64,000 nt of DNA from Manganibacter manganicus (GCF_002075885.1 NZ_MDET01000002.1:62001-126000); one strand, 5' to 3'. Positions 21,661-31,373 are shown, numbered from the stretch's first letter. Numbers and translations: made by a program. The notes: a model not told the origin generated them from the letters alone.

Positions 21661-22020
21661 ATGGCAGGACAAGGCAATTTCGATTTTTTCGCACGCGGCG
21701 CCAAAGCCGATGAGAGCGAAGTGCGCGCCAAATTCTGGCACACGGCCAAGAAGGCCACGCGCTCCATCCCCTTCATGGAGGATGTGGTCGCCGCCTATTA
21801 TTGCGCTCTCGACAGAAACACGCCGCTGCGCGCCAAGGCCATATTGCTGGCCGCGCTCGGCTATTTCGTGCTGCCGGCGGACGCTGTCCCCGACATTCTC
21901 CTCGGCATCGGCTTTACTGACGACATTGCCGTGCTGAGCGCCGCCGTCGCCGCCGTGCGTGCTCATATCACGCCGGCGCACCGCCTCGCCGCCAAAGAAG
22001 CACTCGCCGAACGCGGCTGA
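21661..22020 (+). CDS. YkvA family protein (DUF1232)
   Basis: A 119-residue protein with a DUF1232 domain. The hallmark is a hydrophobic block near residue 60-80, reading LAALGYFVLPADAVPD, followed by a second hydrophobic helix (DDIAVLSAAVAAV). The N-terminal half is polar and basic. YkvA proteins are small membrane-associated proteins of unknown function. The start at 21661 has a GAGCGG purine stretch upstream. It follows thpR on the same strand and may share its transcript. Confidence 0.85.
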   Translation: MAGQGNFDFFARGAKADESEVRAKFWHTAKKATRSIPFMEDVVAAYYCALDRNTPLRAKAILLAALGYFVLPADAVPDILLGIGFTDDIAVLSAAVAAVRAHITPAHRLAAKEALAERG

Positions 22021-22257
22021 CCGGCGCTTATCGGCAAGAAGTCAAATTCTCGCCTTTTTCGTCCTCTCCTTTCCGGTCAGGGACATCGTGCCTTCGCAAT
22101 GAAGCGGCGGCACGGAGATGGCGGGGTTTCCTTTGGTCGTTCGCCTTTTCTGGCGGAACTTCATCCTTTGGTAACCCAGATTAAATCAAAATGAAGCGGA
22201 AGGGCGGGACGGGACACGATCTGCCTCCCGCACCATTTGGGAATACGGGAAAGTTTG

Positions 22258-22761
22258 ATGCGCGGATTAATTGCTACAATTTCAAGCCTGGCCCTGATCG
22301 CAACGGCGGCGCCGGCGCTGGCGCAGCAGGCGACCAAAATCGGCCAGCACAATGCCTGGGGCACCTACAGCTACCAGGCATCGGGCGGCAAAGTCTGCTA
22401 TGTGCTGACGGTGCCCACGGAAAAGCTTCCGGCCAGTCTCGACCATGGCGACATTTTCTTCTTCGTCTCGCAGCGGCCTGGTCAGCAGGTTTCATATGAG
22501 CCGCAATTCATTGCCGGTTACGATTTGCAGGCCAATTCAAAGGTGACCGCCACGGTCGGCGACAAATCCTTCACCATGTTCACACGCGGCAAGTCGGCCT
22601 GGGTGGAGAACGCCGCCCAGGAACCGGTGCTGATCGCCGCCATGAAAGCCGGGGCGGACATGAAGGTGAAGGCCAAATCCGGCCGCGGCAACGACACCAG
22701 CTACACCTTCTCGCTGAAGGGAATCACCGCCGCGCTGGACTCCATCGCCAAGTGCAAGTGA
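22258..22761 (+). CDS. invasion-associated locus B (IalB) family protein
   Basis: A 167-residue exported protein with a clear signal peptide (MRGLIATISS... cleaved after ALAQ) and an IalB-type beta domain. Supporting elements are WGTYSYQASGGKVCYVL, VGDKSFTMFTRG, AWVENAAQEPVLIAAMKAG and a terminal cysteine (AKCK) that may pair with the earlier one. IalB was named in Bartonella for erythrocyte invasion, but the family is widespread in free-living rhizobia with unknown function. The start at 22258 is preferred over 22237 because it gives a proper signal peptide. Confidence 0.83.
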   Translation: MRGLIATISSLALIATAAPALAQQATKIGQHNAWGTYSYQASGGKVCYVLTVPTEKLPASLDHGDIFFFVSQRPGQQVSYEPQFIAGYDLQANSKVTATVGDKSFTMFTRGKSAWVENAAQEPVLIAAMKAGADMKVKAKSGRGNDTSYTFSLKGITAALDSIAKCK

Positions 22762-22772
22762 CGGATCCAACA

Positions 22773-24119
22773 TCAACGTGCCGTGTCGCTCTCCGCACGC
22801 CGGCGACGAATCGACTCGGCGATGAAGATGCGCGATAGCGCATGGTAGAGCGGCTCGCGTGAGATCAATCGCGCCGTGCCATAGCCGAGCATCGAAGCGC
22901 ACATCAGTGCAATGACATTATCGTGATTGCCAGTCATCTCGAGGATGATGACGAAGGCCGTCATAGGCGCCTGCACGACACCTGCGAAATAGCCGGCCAT
23001 GCCGAGCAGCGCGGCAATGCCGGCGCTGCCTCCGAACAGCAGGCCCAGCGCGCTGCCGACTCCGGCGCCGACTGCCAGGGAAGGCGCAAACAATCCACCG
23101 GGAATACCGGAAATCGTGGACAGGACGCCCGCCGCCAACTTGGCGACGAAGAAATACCAGGGCAAGGGCGTGCCTTCTATGGCGCCGCGCGCCTGGTCGT
23201 AACCGGTGCCGAAAGTCAGGCCGCCACAGGCGACACCGATGATCGCGACGCCCAGTCCACATGCCGCGGCAACGATCAATGTACGTTTCAGAGGTTGCAG
23301 CGTGTTCCAGCGTCTTATGCGACGTGTCGCCTTCAGAACGAGCAACGAGAACAGCGCCCCGAATGCGCCGCCGACGACCCCGCAGCCGAGGATCAGCGGC
23401 CATTGCGAGGAGAAAGAGACGGTTTCTTTCGAGACGCCGAAATAGGTGTAGTTCCCGCTCAGGCCGAGCGAGGCAAGGCCGGCGAAGATCACCGCCGTGA
23501 GGACGAGCCCGTTTGTGCGCGCCTGATAGGTGCGGCCCATCTCTTCGATCGCGAAGACGATGCCGGCGAGCGGCGTGTTGAAGGCGGCAGCGACACCGGC
23601 GGCGGAGCCAGCCAATATCAGGCCCTTAGCCTGGGTGATACCGCCCCATCGCGCGACCTGCAACATCACCGAGGCTCCCACCTGTACTGTCGGTCCCTCG
23701 CGGCTGATCGAAGCTCCGCAAAGCAGTCCGGCCAAGGTGAGGCCGATCTTGCCGACGATCATTTTCAGCGAGAGCAGGCGCACACGCTCTTCTTCATCGC
23801 GCAGGTGACGTGCCGCAATAGCCTGCGGAATTCCGCTGCCCTGCGAGTTGGGAAAATAGATATGCGCAAGCCAGGCGCAGACGACGAAGCCGGCCGGCGT
23901 CATCACCAGCGGCAGCAGGCTGCGCCAGCCGGTGCCGTTGCCGACAAGCGCGTGAAACCCCGTCTGGGCGACATCTGCGAGCCTCGCAAACACCACGCTG
24001 ATCACGCCGACCGCAACGGCCCCGCTCCAGAAGACCAGCCGGGGCCGCCACACTCGTCGCGAGCCCCACAAAGCGCGCGAACGCCGCAAGATGGGATATC
24101 GTGTCAGCGCGCCGGCCAT
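22773..24119 (-). CDS. ClC-family chloride channel / H+/Cl- antiporter
   Basis: A 448-residue polytopic ClC protein. The three selectivity-filter motifs are recognisable: GSGIPQA near residue 96, SREGPTVQ near residue 140 (gating glutamate kept, with S replacing the usual first G) and GIPGGLFAPS near residue 345. There is no C-terminal CBS domain. The frame opens earlier at 24212, but MAGALTRYPILRR at 24119 is the better start. It overlaps no neighbour and converges with the IalB gene, leaving 11 bases between the stops. Confidence 0.92.
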   Translation of the reverse strand: MAGALTRYPILRRSRALWGSRRVWRPRLVFWSGAVAVGVISVVFARLADVAQTGFHALVGNGTGWRSLLPLVMTPAGFVVCAWLAHIYFPNSQGSGIPQAIAARHLRDEEERVRLLSLKMIVGKIGLTLAGLLCGASISREGPTVQVGASVMLQVARWGGITQAKGLILAGSAAGVAAAFNTPLAGIVFAIEEMGRTYQARTNGLVLTAVIFAGLASLGLSGNYTYFGVSKETVSFSSQWPLILGCGVVGGAFGALFSLLVLKATRRIRRWNTLQPLKRTLIVAAACGLGVAIIGVACGGLTFGTGYDQARGAIEGTPLPWYFFVAKLAAGVLSTISGIPGGLFAPSLAVGAGVGSALGLLFGGSAGIAALLGMAGYFAGVVQAPMTAFVIILEMTGNHDNVIALMCASMLGYGTARLISREPLYHALSRIFIAESIRRRRAESDTAR

Positions 24120-24300
24120 GAAAAACGTCCTCGAAACGTGAGACGGCTTGCCGTAACATGGCAGCGCGTCCGGAGAAACTGCCGGAGCGCTCCACTGGCG
24201 GCCCCCGTACATGACTCCGCCGCCATCCTGTGCTATGCGCCGCGCTTGACCGCACGCGGCGTAATGAATTCAGCCGCAAAACGCTTATATTGGCGCAGCC

Positions 24301-25530
24301 ATGACCCTTTCGCTTGATCTCACCGCCCAGAGCGCGCGCGATGCGCTGCGCCCCGTCACCCTTGAAAAGCCGTCGTTGATCGGCCTCACCCGTGAGGAGA
24401 TGGCGACGAGCCTGATCGAAGCCGGCATCGTGCCCGAACGCCAGGCGAAGATGCGCGTCAGTCAACTCTGGCACTGGCTCTATGTGCGCGGTGTCTCCGA
24501 CTTCGCCCATATGTTCAACATCTCCAAGGATCTGCGCGCTGCATTGGCCGGGCATTTCACTGTCGCGCGGCCGGAAATCGTCGAGGAGCAGATTTCCACC
24601 GACGGCACGCGCAAATGGCTGTTCCGGTTTCCGCCGCGCGGAGCCGGGCGTCCCGTCGAGATCGAAACCGTCTACATCCCCGAGGAAGGGCGCGGCACGC
24701 TCTGCATTTCCAGCCAGGTCGGCTGCACGCTCACCTGCTCCTTCTGCCACACCGGCACGCAAAAGCTGGTGCGCAACCTGACGACGGAGGAAATTCTCGC
24801 TCAATTGCTCACCGCCCGCGACAGGCTAGGCGATTTTCCTGATCGCGATACGCCGGCCGGAGCCATCGTGCCGAGCGAGGGCCGCAAGGTTTCCAACATC
24901 GTGATGATGGGCATGGGCGAGCCGCTCTATAATTTCGAAGCGGTCAAGAAGGCGCTGCTGATCGCGTCGGACGGCGACGGGCTGGCGCTTTCCAAGCGTC
25001 GCATCACGCTGTCCACCTCCGGCGTGGTGCCTGAGATTTACCGCACCGGCGAGGAGGTCGGCGTCATGCTGGCGATTTCGCTGCATGCCACCAACAACGA
25101 TCTGCGTGACCTGCTCGTACCGATCAACAAGAAATTCCCCCTCGAACAATTGATGGAAGCCTGCCGCAAATATCCCGGCCTTTCCAATGCGAGGCGCATC
25201 ACTTTCGAATATGTGATGCTGAAGGACATCAACGACAGTCTCGACGACGCGCGCGCGCTGGTGAAACTGCTCAAGGGCATTCCAGCCAAGATCAATCTGA
25301 TCCCCTTCAATCCGTGGCCCGGTTCGAATTATCAGTGCTCCGACTGGGAGCACATCGAGAAATTCGCCGATTTCATCAATGCCGCCGGCTATGCCTCGCC
25401 GATCCGCACGCCGCGCGGCCGCGACATTCTCGCCGCGTGCGGCCAGTTGAAGTCGGAATCGGAGCGGATGCGCAAATCCGAGCGCCTGGCGCTGGAGGCC
25501 ATGATGATCGCCGGCCATGGCGAGGCCTGA
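24301..25530 (+). CDS. rlmN: 23S rRNA (adenine-2503-C2)/tRNA (adenine-37-C2)-methyltransferase RlmN
   Basis: A 409-residue radical-SAM enzyme methylating A2503 of 23S rRNA and A37 of some tRNAs. The cluster motif CTLTCSFC is near residue 145, GMGEPLYN near residue 205, and the catalytic C-terminal cysteine lies in AACGQL near residue 380. The N-terminal accessory domain includes [10 protein letters not shown]. Its stop overlaps the start of the next membrane protein by one base (TGATG), indicating coupling. Upstream it diverges from the ClC gene. Confidence 0.96.
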   Translation: MTLSLDLTAQSARDALRPVTLEKPSLIGLTREEMATSLIEAGIVPERQAKMRVSQLWHWLYVRGVSDFAHMFNISKDLRAALAGHFTVARPEIVEEQISTDGTRKWLFRFPPRGAGRPVEIETVYIPEEGRGTLCISSQVGCTLTCSFCHTGTQKLVRNLTTEEILAQLLTARDRLGDFPDRDTPAGAIVPSEGRKVSNIVMMGMGEPLYNFEAVKKALLIASDGDGLALSKRRITLSTSGVVPEIYRTGEEVGVMLAISLHATNNDLRDLLVPINKKFPLEQLMEACRKYPGLSNARRITFEYVMLKDINDSLDDARALVKLLKGIPAKINLIPFNPWPGSNYQCSDWEHIEKFADFINAAGYASPIRTPRGRDILAACGQLKSESERMRKSERLALEAMMIAGHGEA

Positions 25531-26018
25531 TGGGCGCCGTCGTCAACCTGATCGTGCGCTGCGTGAGAATCCTTGCCGGCTATGCTCTCGCAACGCTCAC
25601 CGCCAGCGCCTTCATCCAGTTTCTCGCCATGGGCTGGGTCGGTTTCCCGCATGACATGATGCCCTGGCAGGGTGATCTGACAATGCTCGTCTCGGTTCCC
25701 GTCATGGCCTTGTTCATTGGCTATTTCGCCTTCGTGCCGGCGCTGGCGGCCATTGCCGCAGCCGAACTTTTCGGCAAGCGCGACTGGCTGTTTCACGCGC
25801 TCGGCGGCGGTGGCGTCGGGCTGGTCTGCATGGCCTTCGTCATGCCTTATCCCGACCCGGAATTCCTGCACGTGGACCTTGTCCTGTTCGCCACAGCCCT
25901 CGGCGCGGGCATTGTCGGCGGCATTGCCTATTGGCTGATCGCCGGCCGTTCCGCCGGAAACTGGCGCGATCCGCGCCCATCCGAGCCGCCTATTTCGCGT
26001 GAGCCGTCAGGATCTTGA
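25530..26018 (+). CDS. hypothetical four-helix membrane protein
   Basis: I do not recognise a named family. The 162-residue protein has four hydrophobic segments (about residues 8-28, 44-72, 88-108 and 118-136) and a polar Pro/Ser-rich C-terminal tail ending PPISREPSGS. It is translationally coupled to rlmN through a one-base stop/start overlap. Its 3' end overlaps the convergent LysE gene by 29 bases. Similar small membrane proteins follow rlmN in rhizobia, supporting a real gene. Confidence 0.72.
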   Translation: MGAVVNLIVRCVRILAGYALATLTASAFIQFLAMGWVGFPHDMMPWQGDLTMLVSVPVMALFIGYFAFVPALAAIAAAELFGKRDWLFHALGGGGVGLVCMAFVMPYPDPEFLHVDLVLFATALGAGIVGGIAYWLIAGRSAGNWRDPRPSEPPISREPSGS

Positions 26019-26634
26019 GCGCGAAGGCCGAAAACACACCGGCGAACAGATAATCGAGAATGCGGGTAACGCGCGGGCTGCTCCGCAACATGGCGGCGAA
26101 GCCATCCGCAGCCACGACCATCGGCGCAGTGATCGGAATGGACAATGCAATGAACATCATGCCGAGGAAGAACAGCTTGCCCGGCGCATGCGGATCATGA
26201 ACGGAGACGAATTGCGGCAGGAAGGTCATGAAGAACAGCACGATCTTCGGGTTGAGCAGATTGATTCCAAGGCCGGTCAGCCAGTTGCGGAACAGGGAGC
26301 GCGGCGCACGCTTACCCGTCTCCGGCGAAAAGGCCGATCCCTTGGTCACCGCCTGCCATGCCAGCCACACCAGATAGCCGGCCCCGGCAATCTTGAGCGC
26401 CATGAAGGCCTGCGGGGAGGCGACGATCAGTGCCGACAGACCAAGTGCCACAAGGCTGGTGTGAATGACGATGCCGCTCAGTGCGCCGGACATGCAGGCG
26501 AAGCCTGCGGCCCGCCCTTCGGAGAGGGCTCGGCCGACGAACAACGTCATGTCGGGGCCGGGCGTGATCGCCAGAATGAAAGTCGCGACGGCGAACTGCA
26601 ACAGCGTGCTGACGTCTGGGACGAAAGGCAACAT
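25990..26634 (-). CDS. LysE family amino-acid exporter
   Basis: A 214-residue LysE/RhtB-type translocator with about six hydrophobic segments. Hallmarks are AITPGPDMTLFVGRAL near residue 20, AGYLVWLAWQA near residue 75, and NLLNPKIVLFFMTFLPQF near residue 125. Such proteins export amino acids or derivatives; the substrate cannot be told from sequence. The start at 26634 (MLPFVPDVST) fits the family. Its last codons overlap the convergent membrane-protein gene. Confidence 0.9.
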   Translation of the reverse strand: MLPFVPDVSTLLQFAVATFILAITPGPDMTLFVGRALSEGRAAGFACMSGALSGIVIHTSLVALGLSALIVASPQAFMALKIAGAGYLVWLAWQAVTKGSAFSPETGKRAPRSLFRNWLTGLGINLLNPKIVLFFMTFLPQFVSVHDPHAPGKLFFLGMMFIALSIPITAPMVVAADGFAAMLRSSPRVTRILDYLFAGVFSAFALKILTAHAK

Positions 26635-26723
26635 GATCGGCCTCGGATGAAAATTTGAAATGGAACGCGGCGCATGATCCGCCTTGGCAGAAGCCTTGGC
26701 AACCCGTTTCATGCGCCGCCGGA

Positions 26724-26768
26724 GCATCGGACCGAAAAATGGAAATCGGTTTTCGGTTATTCCGATGC
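26724..26768. repeat. Imperfect palindromic intergenic repeat (REP-like)
   Basis: GCATCGGA (26724-26731) and TCCGATGC (26761-26768) are perfect 8-bp terminal inverted arms around a core with GAAATCGGTTTTCGG. The core resembles the element at 29566-29604 (GAACCCGGTTTTCGGG). Such short mosaic palindromes are common between genes in Hyphomicrobiales. It lies just downstream of the Glu/Leu dehydrogenase gene. Confidence 0.6.
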
Positions 26769-26791
26769 TCGATCCAGGTGTCGGCTTTCGA

Positions 26792-28057
26792 TCAGGAAAT
26801 GAAGTCGGCCTGGGTGCCGTGCGCTTCGATGGCTTCCGCCAGCCGGCTCAGGGCATGCACATAGGCGGCCGTGCGCATGGTGACGTCGCGCTCCTGCGCC
26901 AGTTTCCAGATCGCGCGGCCCTCGCGCTCCATGATGGTGCGCAGCTTGGCGTGAATCTCCTCAATCTCCCAGTAATAGCCCTGCTTGTTCTGCACCCATT
27001 CGAAATAGGAGACGGTAACGCCGCCGGCATTGGCCAGAATGTCGGGAAGCACGACGACGTTGCGCTGCGCCAATATGTCGTCGGCTTCGGGCGTCACCGG
27101 TCCATTGGCGAGTTCCAGCACCAGCCGAGCCTTGAGCGAGGCGGCATTGCCCCTGTGGATCATGTTTTCCAACGCCGCCGGCACCAGCAGGTCACAATCG
27201 ACGCCGACCAGATCCTCCGCCGGAATCGCCTCATGACCGTTCTTGCCTGCGGTGACGACCACCGAATGGCCGTCGCTCTTGGCGGCCTGCAAGGCCTCAA
27301 GGTCGAGGCCTTCGGCAGCCTGCACCGCGCCGCCTGAATCGGAAACCGCGACGATTTTATGACCGTCGCTGGCCAGCAGCGAGGCGATATACTGCCCGGC
27401 ATTGCCGAAACCCTGGATGGCGACCCGAAGCCGGCCGTCCATGCCGAGATCCCTGGCAAGGTGCCGCACCAGATAATAGCCGCCGCGCGCCGTCGCGTCG
27501 CCGCGCCCGAGCGAGCCGCCAAGCGCGATGGGCTTGCCGGTGATGACAGCAGGCGAAGCCTGGCCGACGATCTGGCTGTATTCGTCGGCCATCCAGCCCA
27601 TGATCATGGCGTTAGTGTAGACGTCGGGTGCCGGGATGTCGCGATCCGGCCCGATGATGCGCGAAAAGGCCTGCATATAGGCGCGCGACAGACGTTCCAG
27701 TTCGGCCTTTGAGAGCGTGCGCGGATCAACCTGAACCGCACCCTTGCCGCCACCATAAGGCAGATTCATGACCGCGCATTTGAAGGTCATCCAGAAGGCC
27801 AGCACCTCGACCTCCTCGGCGGTGGCGTCGGGATGGTAGCGGATGCCGCCCTTGGTCGGCCCGCGCGTGTCGTCATAGCGGCATCGCCACGCCAGGAAGG
27901 ATTTGCGCGAACCGTCATCCATGCGGATCATCAGCCGGACCTTGGTGGTCTCTCGCGGAAATTTCAGTTTCTCGATCACGTCCGCGTCGACATTGATGTG
28001 CTTGGCCGCATCGTCGAGACGAGTGAGGGCGCTATCGAGAAGGTTGTCTTCCGGCAT
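26792..28057 (-). CDS. Glu/Leu/Phe/Val dehydrogenase
   Basis: A 421-residue amino-acid dehydrogenase, most likely NAD-dependent glutamate dehydrogenase of the hexameric short-subunit type. Substrate-site motifs are RGPTKGGIRYHP near residue 65 and PYGGGKGAV near residue 100 (catalytic lysine in GGGKG). The Rossmann domain has AIQGFGNAGQ near residue 215. The start at 28057 (MPEDNLLDSA) fits; the frame opens earlier at 28204 without homology. It diverges from argG. Whether it prefers glutamate over branched-chain substrates cannot be read directly. Confidence 0.9.
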   Translation of the reverse strand: MPEDNLLDSALTRLDDAAKHINVDADVIEKLKFPRETTKVRLMIRMDDGSRKSFLAWRCRYDDTRGPTKGGIRYHPDATAEEVEVLAFWMTFKCAVMNLPYGGGKGAVQVDPRTLSKAELERLSRAYMQAFSRIIGPDRDIPAPDVYTNAMIMGWMADEYSQIVGQASPAVITGKPIALGGSLGRGDATARGGYYLVRHLARDLGMDGRLRVAIQGFGNAGQYIASLLASDGHKIVAVSDSGGAVQAAEGLDLEALQAAKSDGHSVVVTAGKNGHEAIPAEDLVGVDCDLLVPAALENMIHRGNAASLKARLVLELANGPVTPEADDILAQRNVVVLPDILANAGGVTVSYFEWVQNKQGYYWEIEEIHAKLRTIMEREGRAIWKLAQERDVTMRTAAYVHALSRLAEAIEAHGTQADFIS

Positions 28058-28335
28058 CAGAGTTCCTTTATGAATTACCTGCTTTTTGTGGCGGGGAGTC
28101 GCGGGAGGGGCCAGGCGGCCCGGCACTGAATTGCACAAAACCGGACCATATAACAATGCCGGAATCGGGCTTGAGAGATCAGACGTGAAATTTTCTGGCG
28201 TCATGTGTCCCTGGCACCGAAATTTTCGGAGCAGGCGGCCCGCGCCGGAAGTGAATCTTGCGGCGCTTGTCGTTCGGCGCTTTCCTGCTTATGAGTGCGC
28301 TTAATTCCAAGCACCGAATGCCAACGGAAACACCG

Positions 28336-29559
28336 ATGCCCGCACCCAAAGACGTCAAGAAAGTCGTTCTCGCCTATTCCGGCGGCCTCGACACCTCGAT
28401 CATCCTGAAATGGCTCCAGACGGAACTGAACGCCGAAGTGGTGACCTTCACCGCCGATCTCGGCCAGGGTGAGGAGCTTGAGCCGGCCCGCAGGAAGGCG
28501 GAGATGCTGGGCATCAAGGAAATCTTCATCGAGGATCTGCGTGAGGAATTCGTTCGCGATTTCGTCTTTCCGATGTTCCGCGCCAATGCCGTCTACGAAG
28601 GCGTCTATCTGCTCGGCACCTCGATCGCCCGTCCGCTGATCTCCAAGCACCTGATCGAAATCGCCGAAAAGACCGGCGCCGACGCCATTGCGCACGGCGC
28701 GACCGGCAAGGGCAACGATCAGGTCCGCTTCGAGCTTTCGGCCTATGCGCTGAACCCGGACATCAAGATCATCGCCCCGTGGCGCGACTGGTCGTTCAAG
28801 AGCCGCACCCATCTGCTGGAATTCGCCGAACAGCACCAGATCCCGGTCGCCAAGGACAAGAAGGGCGAGGCCCCCTTCTCCGTCGATGCCAATCTGCTGC
28901 ACTCGTCTTCCGAGGGCAAGGTTCTGGAAGATCCTGCCCTGGAAGCGCCCGAATATGTGCATATGCGCACGATCTCGCCGGAAAACGCCCCCGACAAGCC
29001 GACCATCATCAAGATCGGCTTCGAGAAGGGCGATGCCGTCTCGATCAATGGCGAGCGTCTTTCCCCGGCAACGCTGCTGGCAAAGCTCAATGATTATGGC
29101 CGCGACAATGGCATCGGCCGTCTCGATCTGGTGGAAAACCGCTTCGTCGGCATGAAGTCGCGCGGCGTCTATGAAACGCCCGGCGGCACGATCCTGCTCG
29201 CCGCGCATCGCGCCATCGAATCGATCACGCTCGATCGCGGCGCAGCGCACCTGAAAGACGAGCTGATGCCGCGCTATGCGGAGCTGATCTATTACGGTTT
29301 CTGGTTCTCGCCGGAACGCGAAATGCTGCAAGCCGCCATTGATCTGAGCCAGCGCCATGTTGAGGGTGAAGTCACGCTCAAGCTCTACAAGGGCAATGTC
29401 ATCGTCACGGGCCGGGAATCGGAAAAGTCGCTTTATTCCGACAAACTCGTCACCTTCGAGGACGACCAGGGCGCCTACGACCAGAAGGACGCGGCAGGCT
29501 TCATCAAGCTCAACGCGCTGCGTTTGCGCACGCTGGCGGCTCGCAATCGGGGCCGCTAA
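28336..29559 (+). CDS. argG: argininosuccinate synthase
   Basis: ATP-dependent ligase joining citrulline and aspartate in arginine biosynthesis. It is 407 residues. The PP-loop AYSGGLDTS lies at residues 14-22, GATGKGNDQ near residue 120, and the C-terminal helix is typical. The start at 28336 (MPAPKDVKK) is preferred over upstream methionines at 28258, 28291 and 28318, which lack homology. A REP-like repeat and a bidirectional terminator follow. It stands alone. Confidence 0.97.
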   Translation: MPAPKDVKKVVLAYSGGLDTSIILKWLQTELNAEVVTFTADLGQGEELEPARRKAEMLGIKEIFIEDLREEFVRDFVFPMFRANAVYEGVYLLGTSIARPLISKHLIEIAEKTGADAIAHGATGKGNDQVRFELSAYALNPDIKIIAPWRDWSFKSRTHLLEFAEQHQIPVAKDKKGEAPFSVDANLLHSSSEGKVLEDPALEAPEYVHMRTISPENAPDKPTIIKIGFEKGDAVSINGERLSPATLLAKLNDYGRDNGIGRLDLVENRFVGMKSRGVYETPGGTILLAAHRAIESITLDRGAAHLKDELMPRYAELIYYGFWFSPEREMLQAAIDLSQRHVEGEVTLKLYKGNVIVTGRESEKSLYSDKLVTFEDDQGAYDQKDAAGFIKLNALRLRTLAARNRGR

Positions 29560-29565
29560 ATCGGA

Positions 29566-29604
29566 CCCAAAAACGGAACCCGGTTTTCGGGTTATCCATC
29601 AAAG
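29566..29604. repeat. Short palindromic intergenic repeat related to 26724-26768
   Basis: The segment contains the hairpin AACCCG-GTTTT-CGGGTT. Its core CGGACCCAAAAACGGAACCC resembles the CGGACCGAAAAATGGAAATC of the other element. It sits directly after argG. A role in mRNA 3'-end stability is possible, but this is inference. Confidence 0.5.
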
Positions 29605-29630
29605 GGTGTTCCAAGGCCGTGCGCCTCGTC

Positions 29631-29657
29631 AAAAAACCCGGCGCAAGGCCGGGTTTT
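29631..29657. terminator. Bidirectional intrinsic terminator between argG and mltB
   Basis: AAAACCCGGC (29633-29642) pairs perfectly with GCCGGGTTTT (29648-29657) around a 5-base loop, with a flanking A-run on the left and T-run on the right. It can end the argG transcript on the plus strand and the lytic transglycosylase transcript on the minus strand. Confidence 0.9.
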
Positions 29658-29682
29658 GCGCTCGTAGCAGAAACCGAAACGA

Positions 29683-30498
29683 TCAATTCGCGATGCGGCG
29701 GGCGAACTCGGCCAACGCCTTCTGATAGATCGACGCGCGGTTCCAGTCGTTCCAGACGGGGTAATTGACCTCGCCCGGACCGTAACCGCCGCCCGGCCTC
29801 CAGCCGTGACCACGCAGGAAATTGGCCGTCGAAGCCAACACGTCGGCGCGCGAATGGATCAGGTCGCGGCGGCCGTCTCCGTCGAAATCGACGGCGAATT
29901 GCAGATATTTCGACGGCAGGAACTGCGTCTGGCCAAGCTCGCCGAAGCCGGCGCCGCGCATTTTCGAGGCGGAAATATAGCCCTTCTGCGCAATCTCCAG
30001 CGCCGAATCCAGCTCATTGGTGAAAAAGGCCGAGCGGCGGCAGTCATAGGCAAGTGTTGCCAGCGGGGCGAACACGCCCTTATTGCCTGAATTGGCGCCG
30101 AAACCGGTCTCCATCCCCCAGATCGCGAGCAGCACTTCCGGCTGCACGCCATAGCGGGATTCGATGCGCCGCAGCAACGATGCCTGCGATTTCATATAAC
30201 CCTTGGCTTTGCGGACATAGGAAGCCGGCGCGCGGCGCTGCATGAACTGCTCAACCGTACCACGGAAGGCCTTGTGCTGGCCGCGATCGATACGGATGGT
30301 GCCCCGGTCGTATTTGACGCCGGCCAGCGGACCGGTGTCGATGCCGCGCGCCTCGGCATTGGCCTTGTAGGCTTCCAGCCATGCGGGAAAACCGCTGCTG
30401 TCATTGCCACACTTGCCGGCCGCCTGTGCCGCCGTGGCCGTTGCAAATGCCGTCACAAGCACGGCCGCGAAGATCTTTGCCTTGGCGGGAAATGCCAT
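29683..30498 (-). CDS. lytic murein transglycosylase (MltB/SLT_2 family)
   Basis: A 271-residue periplasmic enzyme cleaving the MurNAc-GlcNAc bond of peptidoglycan to form 1,6-anhydro ends. It has a signal peptide (MAFPAKAKIFAAVLV... to AQAAG). The catalytic glutamate lies in AIWGMETGFGANSG near residue 128, and GFGELGQTQFLPS near residue 178 is a family motif. DFDGDGRRDL follows. No lipobox is seen, so it is probably soluble, and there is no C-terminal peptidoglycan-binding domain. It diverges from the SH3 protein gene. Confidence 0.92.
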   Translation of the reverse strand: MAFPAKAKIFAAVLVTAFATATAAQAAGKCGNDSSGFPAWLEAYKANAEARGIDTGPLAGVKYDRGTIRIDRGQHKAFRGTVEQFMQRRAPASYVRKAKGYMKSQASLLRRIESRYGVQPEVLLAIWGMETGFGANSGNKGVFAPLATLAYDCRRSAFFTNELDSALEIAQKGYISASKMRGAGFGELGQTQFLPSKYLQFAVDFDGDGRRDLIHSRADVLASTANFLRGHGWRPGGGYGPGEVNYPVWNDWNRASIYQKALAEFARRIAN

Positions 30499-30732
30499 TC
30501 TGTTCTCCTGGTTGCCTCGAGACGGCCTTGCCGCGCATTTGCCAGCGCATGCCGCATTTGTCATCGCCGTTTACACGCTCCAGGCCGTGCTGGCAAACGC
30601 CGCCGCCGCACGAAGACCGCATGGGGGGTGCCGGGATTGCGCGGTTCTGGAACAAATCGTGAGCACATGTCGGGAACGGGCGGCTCGCCTTCTCGTTTTC
30701 ACATGCGAAGAAGCAGAAAAGGGAGAAAGACG

Positions 30733-31329
30733 ATGAAACTTCTATTGTCGGCCATGGCTGGAGCCCTGGTCCTCATGGGTGGCACCGCTCTTGCCGAAAC
30801 ACCTGTATCGGCAACCGCCGACCTTAACGTCCGCGCCGGTCCAGGTCCGCAATATCCGGTTATCGGCGTATTGACTGCCGGTCAGTCGGCAACATTGAGC
30901 GGCTGCCTGGAAAATTCGAAATGGTGCACCATTGCCGAAGCCGATGGCCAGGGATGGGTTTACTCCGACTATCTCACCGCTGATTTCGGCGGCAGAACCA
31001 TCGTTCTGACCGAGCGCCCCTCCGATGCCGATATCGCCATCGTCCAGCCGCCGGCCGAGTTTCAAACCGACGCGGTCTATACCGGCGCCATCGAACCGGG
31101 AAGCCCGGCCGAGGTATTTCCCGAACCGCCGACCGCCGTGCGCACATATGTCACCAGCCATCGCCTTGAACCGGTTTACCTTGAAGGCGAAGTCGTCTCT
31201 GGAGCCATTCTGCCCGACACGGTCGATCTCCAGGAAATTCCTGATTACGACTATCGCTATGTCTATGTGAACGGTCAGCCGGCCGTGATCGATCCGGCGA
31301 CACGGCGCATCGTCTACGTGATGCGTTGA
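30733..31329 (+). CDS. secreted SH3-domain protein with C-terminal DUF1236 motif
   Basis: A 198-residue exported protein. The signal peptide (cleavage near ALAET) is followed by a bacterial SH3_3 domain (ATADLNVRAGPGPQYPVIGVL ... WCTIAEADGQGWVYSDYL). A Pro-rich linker leads to the terminal DUF1236 pattern (YDYRYVYVNGQPAVI). SH3_3 domains often bind cell-wall peptides. The pairing with a divergent lytic transglycosylase suggests an envelope role, which is inference. GAGAAAGACG precedes the ATG. A long perfect hairpin follows. Confidence 0.85.
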   Translation: MKLLLSAMAGALVLMGGTALAETPVSATADLNVRAGPGPQYPVIGVLTAGQSATLSGCLENSKWCTIAEADGQGWVYSDYLTADFGGRTIVLTERPSDADIAIVQPPAEFQTDAVYTGAIEPGSPAEVFPEPPTAVRTYVTSHRLEPVYLEGEVVSGAILPDTVDLQEIPDYDYRYVYVNGQPAVIDPATRRIVYVMR

Positions 31330-31337
31330 GCGGCCGA

Positions 31338-31373
31338 TTCCGCCGTCAGACCCGCTGCGGCCTGACGGCGGAA
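31338..31373 (+). terminator. 12-bp hairpin after the SH3/DUF1236 gene
   Basis: TTCCGCCGTCAG (31338-31349) pairs perfectly with CTGACGGCGGAA (31362-31373), nine bases after the stop codon. The following GACGTTT has only a weak T-run. It is either a poor terminator or a 3'-end stabilising stem. Confidence 0.6.

Noticed and set aside
22923..24317. 464-codon plus-strand ORF antisense to the ClC gene
   Set aside because: Low-complexity Arg/Glu/Gln-rich translation; the ClC selectivity motifs on the minus strand are decisive.
28217..28229. CCGAAA-T-TTTCGG palindrome upstream of argG
   Set aside because: Short and of a composition expected by chance; no promoter element in register.
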